A stretch of 64,000 bases of DNA. Source: Anaerolineae bacterium UTCFX1. Lineage in GTDB: Bacteria; Chloroflexota; Anaerolineae; Anaerolineales; Villigracilaceae. The notes beneath the pieces were generated by a model. That model was given only the letters and a program-made list of their open reading frames with translations. It had not been told where the DNA came from and did no database searches. The stretch spans positions 2,108 through 66,107 of the forward strand of contig MWTB01000033.1 of the NCBI GenBank assembly GCA_002050275.1, in the 5' to 3' direction. The number at the start of each line of letters is the position of its first letter. Within the stretch, counting starts at the first letter, position 1. Shown here piece by piece: positions 47,681 through 56,859 of the stretch. Made by a program: the position numbers and the translations under genes.

Positions 47681-48277
47681 TCATAGCCCTAACGCGCTTA
47701 AAAAATCCACTGTCATACGCGCGGTGGCGCCCCAGAGCAGCTCGCCGTCGTAGGGGTGGTAGGCGACGATGGAACGATTCTGCCCCGGGATATCGAACTG
47801 CCAGCGGTTCGACGCATCTGCCAGCCATTCCAGCGGAATTGTGAAGACGCGCGCTACTTCGTCTTTGCCGATGCGGAAAACGGCGGGCCAATTCATCACG
47901 CCCACAATCGGTGTGACGCGAAAAAAAGAAATAGTAACGAGGGTCGTCATGCGTCCTATAATTTTTATATCGCGAGCCTGAACGCCGATCTCCTCTTCCA
48001 CCTCGCGTAGGGCGGTTTGTTCGGGAGTTGTTTCGCCTTCATCGCAGGCGCCGCCGGGAAAAGAAACTTGCCCCTTATGCGACTCGACATTATCGGTTCG
48101 ACGCGTGAAGAGAATGTGCCACTTGTCATCTTGCCGCACAAGCGGCAGAAGAACCGCTGCGCATTTGAGTTTCGATTTGTCCGCGATGTCAATTTCCGCG
48201 TACCCGTCGGAGGAGGGATTTGCAGCGGCGAGGGCTTGCTGTAATCGTTGGGAGATAAAGTCTTCAGTGAAGTTCAT
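47681..48277 (-). CDS. Nudix hydrolase, CoA pyrophosphatase type
   Basis: A 198-residue Nudix enzyme. The Nudix box is complete: GACDEGETTPEQTALREVEEEIG, and it is preceded by LFTRRTDNVESHKGQVSFPGG, the NudL/CoA diphosphatase signature. It would cleave CoA and derivatives to 4'-phosphopantetheine. The ATG at 48277 gives a normal length; the frame is open upstream through low-complexity intergenic repeats (GGATGAAGGATGAA, CTTTGCGCGCTTCGCGG) that are not part of the gene. Confidence 0.9.
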   Translation of the reverse strand: MNFTEDFISQRLQQALAAANPSSDGYAEIDIADKSKLKCAAVLLPLVRQDDKWHILFTRRTDNVESHKGQVSFPGGACDEGETTPEQTALREVEEEIGVQARDIKIIGRMTTLVTISFFRVTPIVGVMNWPAVFRIGKDEVARVFTIPLEWLADASNRWQFDIPGQNRSIVAYHPYDGELLWGATARMTVDFLSALGL

Positions 48278-48417
48278 TATAAGGATGAAGGATGAATTGT
48301 GAAAGATGAAGGCGTGTGTTGGGTTTGTCGAAACGATGAAGAGGCGTGGAGGGCGCTCTGGAAAGTGGAAAGTAGGAAGAGGAAAGAAAAACTTAGCGAT
48401 CTTTGCGCGCTTCGCGG

Positions 48418-48963
48418 TTAAGTATCTTCTCTCACTGGGCTTCCGCAATAACCGCACTCTGCCGTAGTCTCGTCCAGCCAGTCTACTTCATCGGGTCGCA
48501 GCGCCGCGCCGCATTGCGGGCAATGAGTCGGCAGGACGTGTTTCTTTAAGACAAGGGACTGTGTTTCAAATTCGGAAGCAGACGGGACGATGCCTTTGAC
48601 CCACGCTTCAATATCTGCGGCTTCGTTCGTTAGACCTCGCGCTTCGAGTTCGTTCGTGATGCGATCTTTCATGTTGCGCAACCGTCGAATTTGTTGACGT
48701 TCGGCGAGCAGGGTTAATCCGCGTTTGAAGGAGGGAATGCCCAGCGCAGTTTGACCGGCGAGAACGCGCGCGCGTCCCGCTTGCAAATGGAGCAGCGGAG
48801 CGCGCGGTCCTCCGCGTGCATCGGCGCCTGCAGCGATCCGCTCGAAGAGTTCGGCGGCGCGTCCGAATTCGCCTTTGTCGAAGGCGAGGTTGGCTTCTTG
48901 CAGAATAGGCGGGACTTGCATTGTAAATGCTTTTCTGGCTTGACGGCGCATCGCTCGGCGCAT
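48418..48963 (-). CDS. Tetratricopeptide-like protein with C-terminal zinc ribbon
   Basis: A 181-residue protein. Residues 15-110 look like two or three TPR-like helix pairs (ILQEANLAFDKGEFGRAAELF, LLHLQAGRARVLAGQTALGI). The end has a zinc ribbon, CPQCGAALRPDE and CGYCGSPV. Its ATG overlaps the trmI stop (TAATG), so translation is coupled, which suggests a shared role, possibly in RNA handling. I do not know a named family. Confidence 0.7.
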   Translation of the reverse strand: MRRAMRRQARKAFTMQVPPILQEANLAFDKGEFGRAAELFERIAAGADARGGPRAPLLHLQAGRARVLAGQTALGIPSFKRGLTLLAERQQIRRLRNMKDRITNELEARGLTNEAADIEAWVKGIVPSASEFETQSLVLKKHVLPTHCPQCGAALRPDEVDWLDETTAECGYCGSPVREDT

Positions 48964-49805
48964 TATTTATCTCCTTCCGAAATCTCTTCGCTGAGTTCTC
49001 TTCCGCGCGGATCGGCGTTCGGCTCGATCTTGCGCGCGAAGGCGAGGAATCCTGTGTGTGCGACCATGCGATCTGTTGGGCGCAGACGCGAAGGTTCAGG
49101 CTTGAGGTAACGCAATAAAATTTCGCACACTTCAATGAAGGCGAAATTATTCTGACGCAGCGCTTGCAAAACTTTTTCTACTTGATTGAACGTCGGCATG
49201 AGACAGCACAAGAATCCGCCGGGCTTGAGCGCCGCGCGGACTTGCCCAATGTAATCGTACGGATTCGGCACGTCGAGGAAGAACGAGTCGGCGTCGGTTT
49301 CGTCGAAGCCCTCCGCGATGTCGCGCAGTTTGAAGTTTACGCGCGAGGCGAGCCCGAAGCGGTTGAGGTTTTTCCGCGCGAGATTTTGCGTATCAGGCTT
49401 GATCTCGTACGAGACCACGCGTCCCTCGTTGCCGACCGCGTGCGCGAGCGCGGTGGTCATCGAGCCGGAGCCTGAGCCGGCTTCCATCACTGTTTGACCG
49501 GGTCCGACGCCCATCGTCACGAGGATGTAACCGATATCTTTCGGGTACATAATCTGCGTGGTGCGCGGCAGGTTGATGAGCAGATCCGCGAGCGAGGGTT
49601 GGAGGAGGAAGAACGGCGACCCGAGGTGGCTGAACACTTGCGTCCCCCATTCTTTGCCGATTAAGTCGTTGTGCTGCAAAATGCCGCGATGTGTTTCAAA
49701 TTTTGCGCCCGCCTCGAGGATGAGGATGAAATGTTTGTGCCGCAAGCCGACGAGTTGGGCGAGATCGCCGTCGCGGGCGGCAGATGAATAGGTGTTGAAT
49801 GGCAT
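48963..49805 (-). CDS. trmI: tRNA (adenine-N1)-methyltransferase TrmI
   Basis: A 280-residue enzyme that methylates A58 in the T-loop of tRNAs. Features: an N-terminal beta domain (GTQVFSHLGSPFFLLQPS), LPRTTQIMYPKDIGYILV, the SAM-binding VMEAGSGSGSMTTALA, VSYEIKPDTQNLARKNL, and the DVPNPYDYI motif (the usual catalytic D-x-P). The ATG at 49805 has an extended -10 (TGA-TAAGAT) 6 bases upstream and no ribosome binding site, so it is probably leaderless. Confidence 0.92.
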   Translation of the reverse strand: MPFNTYSSAARDGDLAQLVGLRHKHFILILEAGAKFETHRGILQHNDLIGKEWGTQVFSHLGSPFFLLQPSLADLLINLPRTTQIMYPKDIGYILVTMGVGPGQTVMEAGSGSGSMTTALAHAVGNEGRVVSYEIKPDTQNLARKNLNRFGLASRVNFKLRDIAEGFDETDADSFFLDVPNPYDYIGQVRAALKPGGFLCCLMPTFNQVEKVLQALRQNNFAFIEVCEILLRYLKPEPSRLRPTDRMVAHTGFLAFARKIEPNADPRGRELSEEISEGDK

Positions 49806-49811
49806 GAGGTT

Positions 49812-49820
49812 ATCTTATCA
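49812..49820 (-). promoter_or_regulatory. Extended -10 box of trmI
   Basis: TGA-TAAGAT on the minus strand, 6 bases before the ATG. Confidence 0.5.
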
Positions 49821-49829
49821 CGGTTGATT

Positions 49830-51074
49830 TTATTTCTCTTCGATCTCAACGCTCAACAATTTATCTCCCGGAGTTAAGTCTATTCCGGGTCGTGGGTCGC
49901 GCGGAGTGAGCGAGGTAAGCGCGTCCATCCCGCTGACGACTTGACCGAAGATCGTGTATTGACCGTCGAATTGCGCGGTCGGCGCGTATGTGATGAAGAA
50001 CTGGCTTCCGCTCGTATCTGGACCGGAATTGACCATTGCCACAACGCCGGGGCGGCTGAATTTCAACGAGGGCAGGATTTCGGTGATCACATAATAACCG
50101 GGGTTGCCTTTGCCCGTTTCGCTTGGGTCGCCGGTCTGCGCGAAGAGATTGGGGATGACGCGATGGAATGTGATGTCGTCATACCATCCGTTTTGCGCGA
50201 GAAAGATGAACGAGTTGACGGTGACTGGCGCTTTGTCTGCGAATAACTCGATGACTACGGCGCCTTTGTCGGTGCGCAAAGTGGCGGTGTATTGTTTATT
50301 TGCGTCTAGAGTATACGGCGGGCAGGAAGCAAATTGTCGCTTACCGAGCAATACCAGTTCAACAATATCTTTAAGGCTGTTAAAGTTGCGCGGACCGCCG
50401 TAAATCTGCCCGTTGATCAGGATAAGCGGCGTGCCGGGAATGCCAATGCTGTTGGCGTCGTCCGCATACTTTTGGACTTTGGCGATGGTCTCTTCGCTTT
50501 CGAGGTCTGATTCGAATTGCCCGGCGTTCAATCCTAATTTGGCGGCTTGCGTGATAAGCCAATGTTTGAAATCCTCCGGCGAGAGCGGCGTCCAATCGGC
50601 ATAATGCGTATAGAGCAGATCGTTCATTTCCCAGAATTTCTCCCGCTTGTTTGCGGCTTCGGCGGCTTGCGCGGCAAGCGCCGATTTGTCAAAAGCCCCG
50701 ATGAGCGGAAACGGGCGGTAGACGATGCGTACATCGTTCGAATATTTGGCGAGCAGTTGATTCGTCACATTAATGAAGAACGCGCTGCGGTTGTCTTGAT
50801 AGTCTACATATGTTGTGATGGTTACGGATGGAGACTCGGCGCCGCGGGCGTGATCGCTTGCGCTTTCGGGCGGGAACAAGGATGGCGTTTGCGGTCCGGG
50901 TGTAGGCTTAACATTAAGCAATGCGCATTGTGGCGCTTGCGTCGGGAAGATCAGTTGTGGCGTGGACAGGGCTATGTTTGGCGCAGTTGTAGGCGTTGAC
51001 GTTGGCGCGGAGGAGCAAGCGAAGAGAAAGAAGGAGAGAAACAAGTTTGTTGTGAAACATTGCAATTTATTCAT
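49830..51074 (-). CDS. Lipoprotein fusing a DsbA-like domain without CxxC and a cyclophilin
   Basis: A 414-residue lipoprotein (lipobox LFACSS, Cys about 20). After a Thr/Pro linker, residues about 82-260 form a DsbA-type thioredoxin fold: VTITTYVDYQDNRSAFF, IVYRPFPLIG, FWEMNDLLYTHYADW, and the cis-Pro loop GIPGTPLILINGQIYGG. The usual CPxC after the first strand is replaced by DNRS, so disulfide chemistry is not possible there. Residues about 270-410 are a cyclophilin peptidyl-prolyl isomerase (FHRVIPNLFAQTGDPSETG, VAMVNSGPDTSGSQFFITY). The start codon directly follows the stop of the gene at 51075, so both are made together. A foldase role outside the cell is likely. Confidence 0.85.
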   Translation of the reverse strand: MNKLQCFTTNLFLSFFLFACSSAPTSTPTTAPNIALSTPQLIFPTQAPQCALLNVKPTPGPQTPSLFPPESASDHARGAESPSVTITTYVDYQDNRSAFFINVTNQLLAKYSNDVRIVYRPFPLIGAFDKSALAAQAAEAANKREKFWEMNDLLYTHYADWTPLSPEDFKHWLITQAAKLGLNAGQFESDLESEETIAKVQKYADDANSIGIPGTPLILINGQIYGGPRNFNSLKDIVELVLLGKRQFASCPPYTLDANKQYTATLRTDKGAVVIELFADKAPVTVNSFIFLAQNGWYDDITFHRVIPNLFAQTGDPSETGKGNPGYYVITEILPSLKFSRPGVVAMVNSGPDTSGSQFFITYAPTAQFDGQYTIFGQVVSGMDALTSLTPRDPRPGIDLTPGDKLLSVEIEEK

Positions 51075-52370
51075 TTATGGGTGGATCGCTTTCTTTAGTT
51101 GATCGAACGAAGTCATGAAGGCGATCGTATTGACAAAGTCTGCAAGTGAGTCGCTTTGCGCGCGTAAGGCGCGAACAGCGGGTCCAACTGGGTCTTCGCC
51201 TGCTGCGCCGCCGGGCGCGTCGGCATACGAACCAAAGAAGGCGAAGTAGGCTTGGTTTAGTTTACGCAACGAATAGCCGTTTTGCCAGAAGAACTGACGG
51301 CGCGCTTCCATATACGCTTCGGCTTCTTCCACTTTACCTTGCGCGAGCAATTCGTCCGCATGGACGCGCGTCGTGTGCATCTCGGCGCGGAAATCGAAGG
51401 GTGACGCGTCGTCGAATCCATTGGCGGGGAGGGGAGCGAAGCGAAAAGCGATGCTGCCATCGGGCGAGGTTGATGCGGTTGCAGCCGCCGGCAAGGCGGC
51501 AAGCTCGGGATAATATGTTTGAACGACGGCAGCCCCGATTTCGTTCCCGATGATGGAAGCAGCGGTTTCATTCATGGTGCGGGTTTCGGGCGTGGAACTG
51601 TAGTTAAGCCCGAGCGGGCGGAGGTTAAGGTAATTGTGCGCCCATTCGTGTGCGATCGTATTCAGCAACCAGGGCAGGTTGGTGGTTTCAGTGACCATCG
51701 TAGGATATACGCCGATGCCCCCCGTAGAAACAATGAGCGTGGAAACATCGAGCGTCTGTGCGACGTTGTCTTCTACTCGAATTTGTTCTTCCAACGTAAG
51801 GGTTGGCAGCAGGGAGATGTTGGTCGTTTGTTGAATAATATTGCGCGGCGAGACGATCAGCGCGAGCGGCGTTGAAGTGACGTGATATAGCGTCGGTGGA
51901 ATAGGTTGTCCGCTGACGGCGAGATGCGACTCGGCGAGAATGTTCGCGACTTGAGTTTGCAGCGCCGCCTCAGCAAGCGGAGCGAGCGTTTTCTGTCGGG
52001 CGAGTAATTCGGAGCGTTGCGCGCGTAAGAAAGCGCTTGTTGTTTCTTTATCCACGACGGCGGGATCGGTAAAGACTTGCTCGATTTGGAATTCGGCAGC
52101 CATAACCTTGTGAGTGACTTGTAAATAATCGAGAACGATCTGTTTGTTTGTGGCGCGATCGAAGAGGTACGGCAAGCCGACCGCGTTTTGCTCCAATTTG
52201 ATCCAAGCGGCATTCCAGACCCAGGAAACGTAGTCGAATTCGATCCCGCGCGTAAAAACACGCGCGCGATCCATTTGACTGTTGAGAGTGGGCGTCGAAC
52301 CGGTCGCCATGACGGCGACTACGATGGCGATCAAAATTAAGTCTGTAATGCGGAGCATACGATGAAACAT
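51075..52370 (-). CDS. Membrane-anchored metallopeptidase-like protein
   Basis: A 431-residue protein with an N-terminal helix (ITDLILIAIVVAVMATGS). Residues 241-245 read HEWAH, a zinc HExxH motif, within NTIAHEWAHNYLNLRPLG; NETAASIIGNEIG follows about 25 residues later and would supply the third ligand (Glu), as in gluzincins. I do not recognise a named family. It precedes the foldase fusion in a two-gene operon. A TGT-TATAAT lies 6 bases before the ATG: a probable leaderless start. Confidence 0.75.
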   Translation of the reverse strand: MFHRMLRITDLILIAIVVAVMATGSTPTLNSQMDRARVFTRGIEFDYVSWVWNAAWIKLEQNAVGLPYLFDRATNKQIVLDYLQVTHKVMAAEFQIEQVFTDPAVVDKETTSAFLRAQRSELLARQKTLAPLAEAALQTQVANILAESHLAVSGQPIPPTLYHVTSTPLALIVSPRNIIQQTTNISLLPTLTLEEQIRVEDNVAQTLDVSTLIVSTGGIGVYPTMVTETTNLPWLLNTIAHEWAHNYLNLRPLGLNYSSTPETRTMNETAASIIGNEIGAAVVQTYYPELAALPAAATASTSPDGSIAFRFAPLPANGFDDASPFDFRAEMHTTRVHADELLAQGKVEEAEAYMEARRQFFWQNGYSLRKLNQAYFAFFGSYADAPGGAAGEDPVGPAVRALRAQSDSLADFVNTIAFMTSFDQLKKAIHP

Positions 52371-52376
52371 GCCAAA

Positions 52377-52385
52377 ATTATAACA
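52377..52385 (-). promoter_or_regulatory. Extended -10 box of the metallopeptidase-like gene
   Basis: TGT-TATAAT on the minus strand, 6 bases before the ATG at 52370. The rest of the divergent gap up to 52540 shows no clear feature. Confidence 0.65.
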
Positions 52386-52540
52386 GCGGCGCTTTCTCCG
52401 ACGTTTTGGCTTTAGTGGATTCTTATCTGGCTGTGTAGGAGTTATATAAATTCTGCGGCAGTTCTCATAGTTGGGGCGTTATTGTCGAGTAGAATCACAT
52501 AAGCAAGAAAATCAATGAACCGCTGAGGCTATGTTTTGAC

Positions 52541-53950
52541 ATGAAAGAATTTCTTAAGAGACGCAAATGGTGGCTTCTGGTTGCGTTTGCAGCGATCGTA
52601 GGAGGCGTCTTTTGGGCGCTTCGGAGTCAGGCTGCCGCTCAATCCTCCAGTCAATTTCAAACAGAAACGATTAAACGCGGAAGCCTCGTCGCGACGATCG
52701 GCGCGACCGGATCGGTGCGCGCGAAACAGTCCGCTGTATTGGTCTGGCAGGCGGCTGGAACAGTAGACGTGATCAATGCGAAAGTGGGCGATAATGTGCC
52801 GGCGAATTTCACGCTTGCTTATTTACAGAAAACCTCGTTGCCGCAAAGTATTATTTTAGCGGAAGCTGACCTCTCGAATGCGAAGCAGGCTTTGGATACT
52901 CTATTAAACTCTGACGCTGCTCTGGCGCAAGCCGCGCAAACGGTAGCGAATGCAAAACAGGCGTTGGAAGACGCTCAAAAAAATGTGACCAAACTGGATT
53001 ACCGGCGCGCGTCGGACGACTTGTTGGAGCAGACTCGCGCTGAACTTGCCCTCGCAAATAAACAAATTTCCATGACGGAAGACGCATATAAAATGGTCAA
53101 AAATCGCCCCGACGGCGATCCGCTCAAAGCGCAAGCTTTGCTCAACTTAGTTAACGCTCGGCTTGAACGAGATCGAAAACAAGCGACGCTGGATTGGTAT
53201 TTAGGCAAGCCATCAGAACTTGACGCGGAAAAATACCGCGCCGCGCTGGCTCTTGCCGAGGCTCAATTGGCTGACGCTCAACGCGAATATGAACGTCTCG
53301 CCGGCGGAAACGCGGCGGAAATCGCCGCTGCGCAAGCTCGCGTAGATGCGGCTCAAGCGACCCTCAATCTGGCGCGCCTCGTTTCGCCGTTTGCCGCCAC
53401 TGTGACCGAAGCCTTGCCCTTGCCCGGCGATCAAGTCGGCGCGGGTGCGTCCGCTTTCCGCTTGGACGATCTTTCCAGCCTGCTTGTTGACGTGGAAGTG
53501 TCGGAAGTGGACATCAACAGTGTAACGATCGGGCAAGCCGCCACGTTGTCTTTTGACGCGATTCTAGATCGTGTGTATCACGGTTCGGTTGTGCAAGTGG
53601 CGCAGGTTGGAGCGGACGCAGGCGGCGTGGTGAATTTCAGAGTAACCGTCGAATTAATGGACGCCGATCATTTTGTGAAGCCGGGTATGACGGCGGCGGT
53701 GAATATTGTCGTCAAAGAATTGGACGACGCGCTGCTTGTCCCGAATCGCGCGGTGCGCTTGGTGGATGGAGAACGCGTAGTATACCTATTGCGAGACGGC
53801 TTGCCAGCGCGCACGAAGATCGCGCTTGGCGCGTCGGGCGATACTGTCAGCGCCGTTGTAGGCGGCGATGCGCAGGCGGGCGACATAGTAATTTTGAACC
53901 CTCCCGTTGAATTCTTAGGACCGGGCGGCGGGTTTGGCTTCGGGAATTAA
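52541..53950 (+). CDS. Periplasmic adaptor of a MacAB-type efflux system (HlyD/MFP family)
   Basis: A 469-residue membrane fusion protein. N-terminal anchor ([18 protein letters not shown]), a lipoyl-type half motif ([29 protein letters not shown]), a long coiled-coil hairpin (residues about 105-260, Ala/Gln/Leu-rich), the second lipoyl half ([23 protein letters not shown]) and beta-barrel plus membrane-proximal domains. It links the ABC pump to the outside. Its stop overlaps the ATPase start (ATG at 53950), so the three genes form one operon. Confidence 0.92.
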   Translation: MKEFLKRRKWWLLVAFAAIVGGVFWALRSQAAAQSSSQFQTETIKRGSLVATIGATGSVRAKQSAVLVWQAAGTVDVINAKVGDNVPANFTLAYLQKTSLPQSIILAEADLSNAKQALDTLLNSDAALAQAAQTVANAKQALEDAQKNVTKLDYRRASDDLLEQTRAELALANKQISMTEDAYKMVKNRPDGDPLKAQALLNLVNARLERDRKQATLDWYLGKPSELDAEKYRAALALAEAQLADAQREYERLAGGNAAEIAAAQARVDAAQATLNLARLVSPFAATVTEALPLPGDQVGAGASAFRLDDLSSLLVDVEVSEVDINSVTIGQAATLSFDAILDRVYHGSVVQVAQVGADAGGVVNFRVTVELMDADHFVKPGMTAAVNIVVKELDDALLVPNRAVRLVDGERVVYLLRDGLPARTKIALGASGDTVSAVVGGDAQAGDIVILNPPVEFLGPGGGFGFGN

Positions 53951-54630
53951 TGAGCATGGATAACGTCATTGAAGCGCGCAACCTCCGCAAAATTTACATG
54001 ATGGGCGAAGTGGAAGTGGCGGCGTTGCGCGGCGTGTCCTTTGATATTCGACGCGGTGAAGTGGTGTCTATTATGGGACCTTCCGGGTCGGGTAAGTCTA
54101 CGCTAATGAACACGCTTGGATGTTTAGACCGCCCGACCTCTGGCGAATACACGCTGGATGGCGAAGCGGTCGCTATGCTCAGCGACGATCAACTAGCCGA
54201 GATTCGCAACCGCAAAGTAGGTTTTGTTTTTCAGAATTTCAACCTGCTTTCGCGCCAGACTGCGATTACGAATGTGGAATTGCCGTTGCGATACGCCGGC
54301 AAAACCAGCGGACGACGCCAGCAGGCTATGGAAGCGTTGCGCGCAGTGGGGCTTGAGGATCGTATGACGCATCGTCCCACCGAACTCTCTGGAGGACAAC
54401 AGCAGCGCGTAGCCATTGCGCGCGCTATTGTCAATGACCCCGCCATCATTATGGCGGATGAACCTACTGGCAACCTTGATTCGAAAGTCGGGAAAGAGAT
54501 CATGACTCTATTGCTTAATCTAAATAGAGACAGCGGCACGACGCTGATCATTGTTACACACGACCCGGCGGTCGCCGAACAAACGCAGCGCGTCATTCGC
54601 CTGCGCGACGGTTTGTTGGAGGCGGCATGA
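53950..54630 (+). CDS. ABC transporter ATPase, MacB/LolD type
   Basis: A 226-residue ATPase. Walker [10 protein letters not shown], the Q-loop FQNFNLL, signature [15 protein letters not shown], Walker [13 protein letters not shown] and the His in [10 protein letters not shown] are all present. It powers the MacB-like permease that follows. It starts on the last base of the adaptor gene and overlaps the permease start by four bases (ATGA). Confidence 0.95.
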   Translation: MSMDNVIEARNLRKIYMMGEVEVAALRGVSFDIRRGEVVSIMGPSGSGKSTLMNTLGCLDRPTSGEYTLDGEAVAMLSDDQLAEIRNRKVGFVFQNFNLLSRQTAITNVELPLRYAGKTSGRRQQAMEALRAVGLEDRMTHRPTELSGGQQQRVAIARAIVNDPAIIMADEPTGNLDSKVGKEIMTLLLNLNRDSGTTLIIVTHDPAVAEQTQRVIRLRDGLLEAA

Positions 54631-55856
54631 GCCTGACTCAAGCTTTGCTGGAGGCGCTCGAATCGTTGAGCGGAAATAAACTGCGTTCTGGTTTAACCGT
54701 GCTGGGAATCGTGATCGGCGTCGCCGCCGTGATCGCCATGCTGGCGGTCGGACGCGGCGCGGAAGCCTCGATCACCGGCTCGATTAGCGGCATTGGCACG
54801 AATCTGTTGTTTGTTTTTCGCGGTGGGCAAGACCGTTCCATTCGCAACACGCGCCCGATCACGCTGGGCGACGCGGAAGCGCTTACGGATCCTTTCGCCG
54901 CGCCTTCCATTGTGGCTGTCGCTCCGATTCTACAGGCGAACCGCGAAGTCTCTTACGGCGGGAATCGCATGATGGTTGAAGTGGACGGCATAACGCCGGA
55001 TTACTTTGACGTGCGTAATTATTCCTTGACCGAAGGCGAATTTATCACCCAAGAACATTTGCTTGGACGCGCCTCGGTCGCATTGATTGGACCCGGCGTA
55101 GCGGACACGTTGTTTGACCGCCGGGACGGCATCGTCGGCGAGACGATCCGCATCGAGGGGCAGCCGTTTCGCATTTTGGGCGCGCTTGCCTCAAAAGGCG
55201 GCGGCGCGTTTGGCAGCGAAGATAATGTTATTCTCGTGCCGTTCACTACGGCGCAAGCGCGTTTGATTCGGCGCAGTACACGCGATCAGGTGGATTTGCT
55301 GCTTGTGCAAGCCGTCAGCGGCGACGCGGTCCCGGCGGCGTCGGAAGAGATCGCCCAAGTTTTACGCCAGCGGCACCGCACGCCTGTCGGCGCAGATGAT
55401 TTCACCGTATTCACGCAACAAGATTTATTGACCACATTTCAATCCATCACTGGAATACTGACGATCTTTCTCGGCGGCATCGCTGGGATTTCGCTGTTAG
55501 TGGGCGGCATCGGCATCATGAATATCATGCTCGTCTCGGTGACTGAGCGGACGCGCGAGATCGGTCTGCGTAAAGCGCTGGGCGCGCGCAAACGCGATAT
55601 TCTGATTCAGTTTCTGACCGAGTCGTCGCTGTTGAGTTTAATCGGCGGAATTATCGGAATTCTCTTCGGCTGGTTGATCTCGTTTGCGGTCGGTCGCATC
55701 GCCGCGGCGAGCGGCACAGCGTTCACACCCATTGTCGGCGCGGATGCGATTGCCCTTGCGACGATTTTCTCGGCGGCGGTCGGATTGTTCTTTGGGATTT
55801 ATCCCGCGAATCGCGCGGCAAGCCTAGAGCCGGTCGAAGCCTTGCGTTACGAGTGA
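54627..55856 (+). CDS. ABC transporter permease, MacB/FtsX type
   Basis: A 409-residue permease with the MacB layout: one helix near the N-terminus ([25 protein letters not shown]), a large extracytoplasmic MacB-PCD domain (about residues 45-270), and three C-terminal helices ([80 protein letters not shown]). The [10 protein letters not shown] coupling segment is clear. Systems of this kind export peptides, macrolides or lipids. Confidence 0.93.
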   Translation: MSLTQALLEALESLSGNKLRSGLTVLGIVIGVAAVIAMLAVGRGAEASITGSISGIGTNLLFVFRGGQDRSIRNTRPITLGDAEALTDPFAAPSIVAVAPILQANREVSYGGNRMMVEVDGITPDYFDVRNYSLTEGEFITQEHLLGRASVALIGPGVADTLFDRRDGIVGETIRIEGQPFRILGALASKGGGAFGSEDNVILVPFTTAQARLIRRSTRDQVDLLLVQAVSGDAVPAASEEIAQVLRQRHRTPVGADDFTVFTQQDLLTTFQSITGILTIFLGGIAGISLLVGGIGIMNIMLVSVTERTREIGLRKALGARKRDILIQFLTESSLLSLIGGIIGILFGWLISFAVGRIAAASGTAFTPIVGADAIALATIFSAAVGLFFGIYPANRAASLEPVEALRYE

Positions 55857-55866
55857 CGCGCTTAAG

Positions 55867-55875
55867 TGATAAAAT
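55867..55875 (+). promoter_or_regulatory. Extended -10 box of the phosphoglycerate dehydrogenase gene
   Basis: TGA-TAAAAT lies 6 bases before the ATG at 55882, with a weak TTACGA 17 bases upstream of it. Probable leaderless start. Confidence 0.55.
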
Positions 55876-55881
55876 CGCGCT

Positions 55882-56823
55882 ATGCCAAATCTTAAAATTC
55901 TTATCACCGACGGATTAGACGAAAGCGGATTGTCTATTTTGCGCGCACAAGCCAACGCAGACGACCGCAAAGACATTTCAGCGGAAGACTTGCTCAAGGC
56001 GATCCCCGAGTACGACGGGTTAATCGTTCGCGGTCGAACTAAGGTTACAGCGGCGATTATAGAGGCGGCTTCGCGGTTGAAAGCGATTGGACGTGCCGGC
56101 GTTGGCGTGGACAATATTGACTTGAAAGCGGCGAGCGGGAAAGGCATTGCCGTGGTCAACGCGCCGATATCCACTTCGATCGCCGTCGCCGAATTGACGC
56201 TGGGACTCATGCTTGCTGTCGCACGTGAAATCCCTCGTGCCGACGCCGGTATGAAACAAGGCAAATGGCTCAAAAAGGAACTGGAAGGCGCAGAACTGAA
56301 CGGCAAAACGCTTGGCTTGATCGGCTTTGGAAACATCGGCGCGGAAGTGGGTAAACGCGCCTCCGCGTTCGGGATGAATGTGATCGCGTATCGGCGGATG
56401 GGTTCGGCGGAAGAAATGAAACGACAAGGCGCGGAACTAGTCGCGTTGGAGGAGTTGTACGCCCGTTCTGACTTTATCTCGCTGCATTTGCCGCTCTCCG
56501 ATCAATCCCGCGGGATGCTTGGAAACGACGCCTTCTCCAAGATGAAAGACGGGGTGCGCCTTGTATGCGCGGCGCGCGGCGGAATCGTGGATGAGGCGGC
56601 TCTGGTTGCCGCGCTGAATAGCGGAAAGGTCGCCGGTGCCGCGCTAGATGTTTTCGCAGCGGAACCGCCGGGAACGACGGAACTGACTTCTCATCCGCGC
56701 GTGATCGTGACGCCGCATATCGGCGCCCAGACCGCCGAAGCGCAATCTCGCGCTTCGGCAGACATTGCAAGCGAGGTATTATCCGCTTTACAAGGTAAAA
56801 CGTTACGTTGGAAGGTCAATTAA
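55882..56823 (+). CDS. serA: D-3-phosphoglycerate dehydrogenase-like 2-hydroxyacid dehydrogenase
   Basis: A 313-residue NAD-dependent dehydrogenase, the short form without ACT domains. Motifs: IVRGRTKVTAAII, AGVGVDNIDLKAA, the nucleotide loop LGLIGFGNIGAEVGKRA, the catalytic Arg in VCAARGGIVDEAAL, and a His in PHIGAQTAEAQ. It would catalyse the first step of serine synthesis. SerA is the best fit, but related glyoxylate or hydroxypyruvate reductases cannot be excluded. Confidence 0.85.
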   Translation: MPNLKILITDGLDESGLSILRAQANADDRKDISAEDLLKAIPEYDGLIVRGRTKVTAAIIEAASRLKAIGRAGVGVDNIDLKAASGKGIAVVNAPISTSIAVAELTLGLMLAVAREIPRADAGMKQGKWLKKELEGAELNGKTLGLIGFGNIGAEVGKRASAFGMNVIAYRRMGSAEEMKRQGAELVALEELYARSDFISLHLPLSDQSRGMLGNDAFSKMKDGVRLVCAARGGIVDEAALVAALNSGKVAGAALDVFAAEPPGTTELTSHPRVIVTPHIGAQTAEAQSRASADIASEVLSALQGKTLRWKVN

Positions 56824-56859
56824 TTTTATAGGGCGTTTCGCCCTGCTGAAGGAGAACCT

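Noticed and set aside
48278-48457. Sixty-residue N-terminal extension of the Nudix protein
   Set aside because: The extra frame is made of low-complexity repeats in intergenic DNA and is unlike the Nudix family N-terminus.
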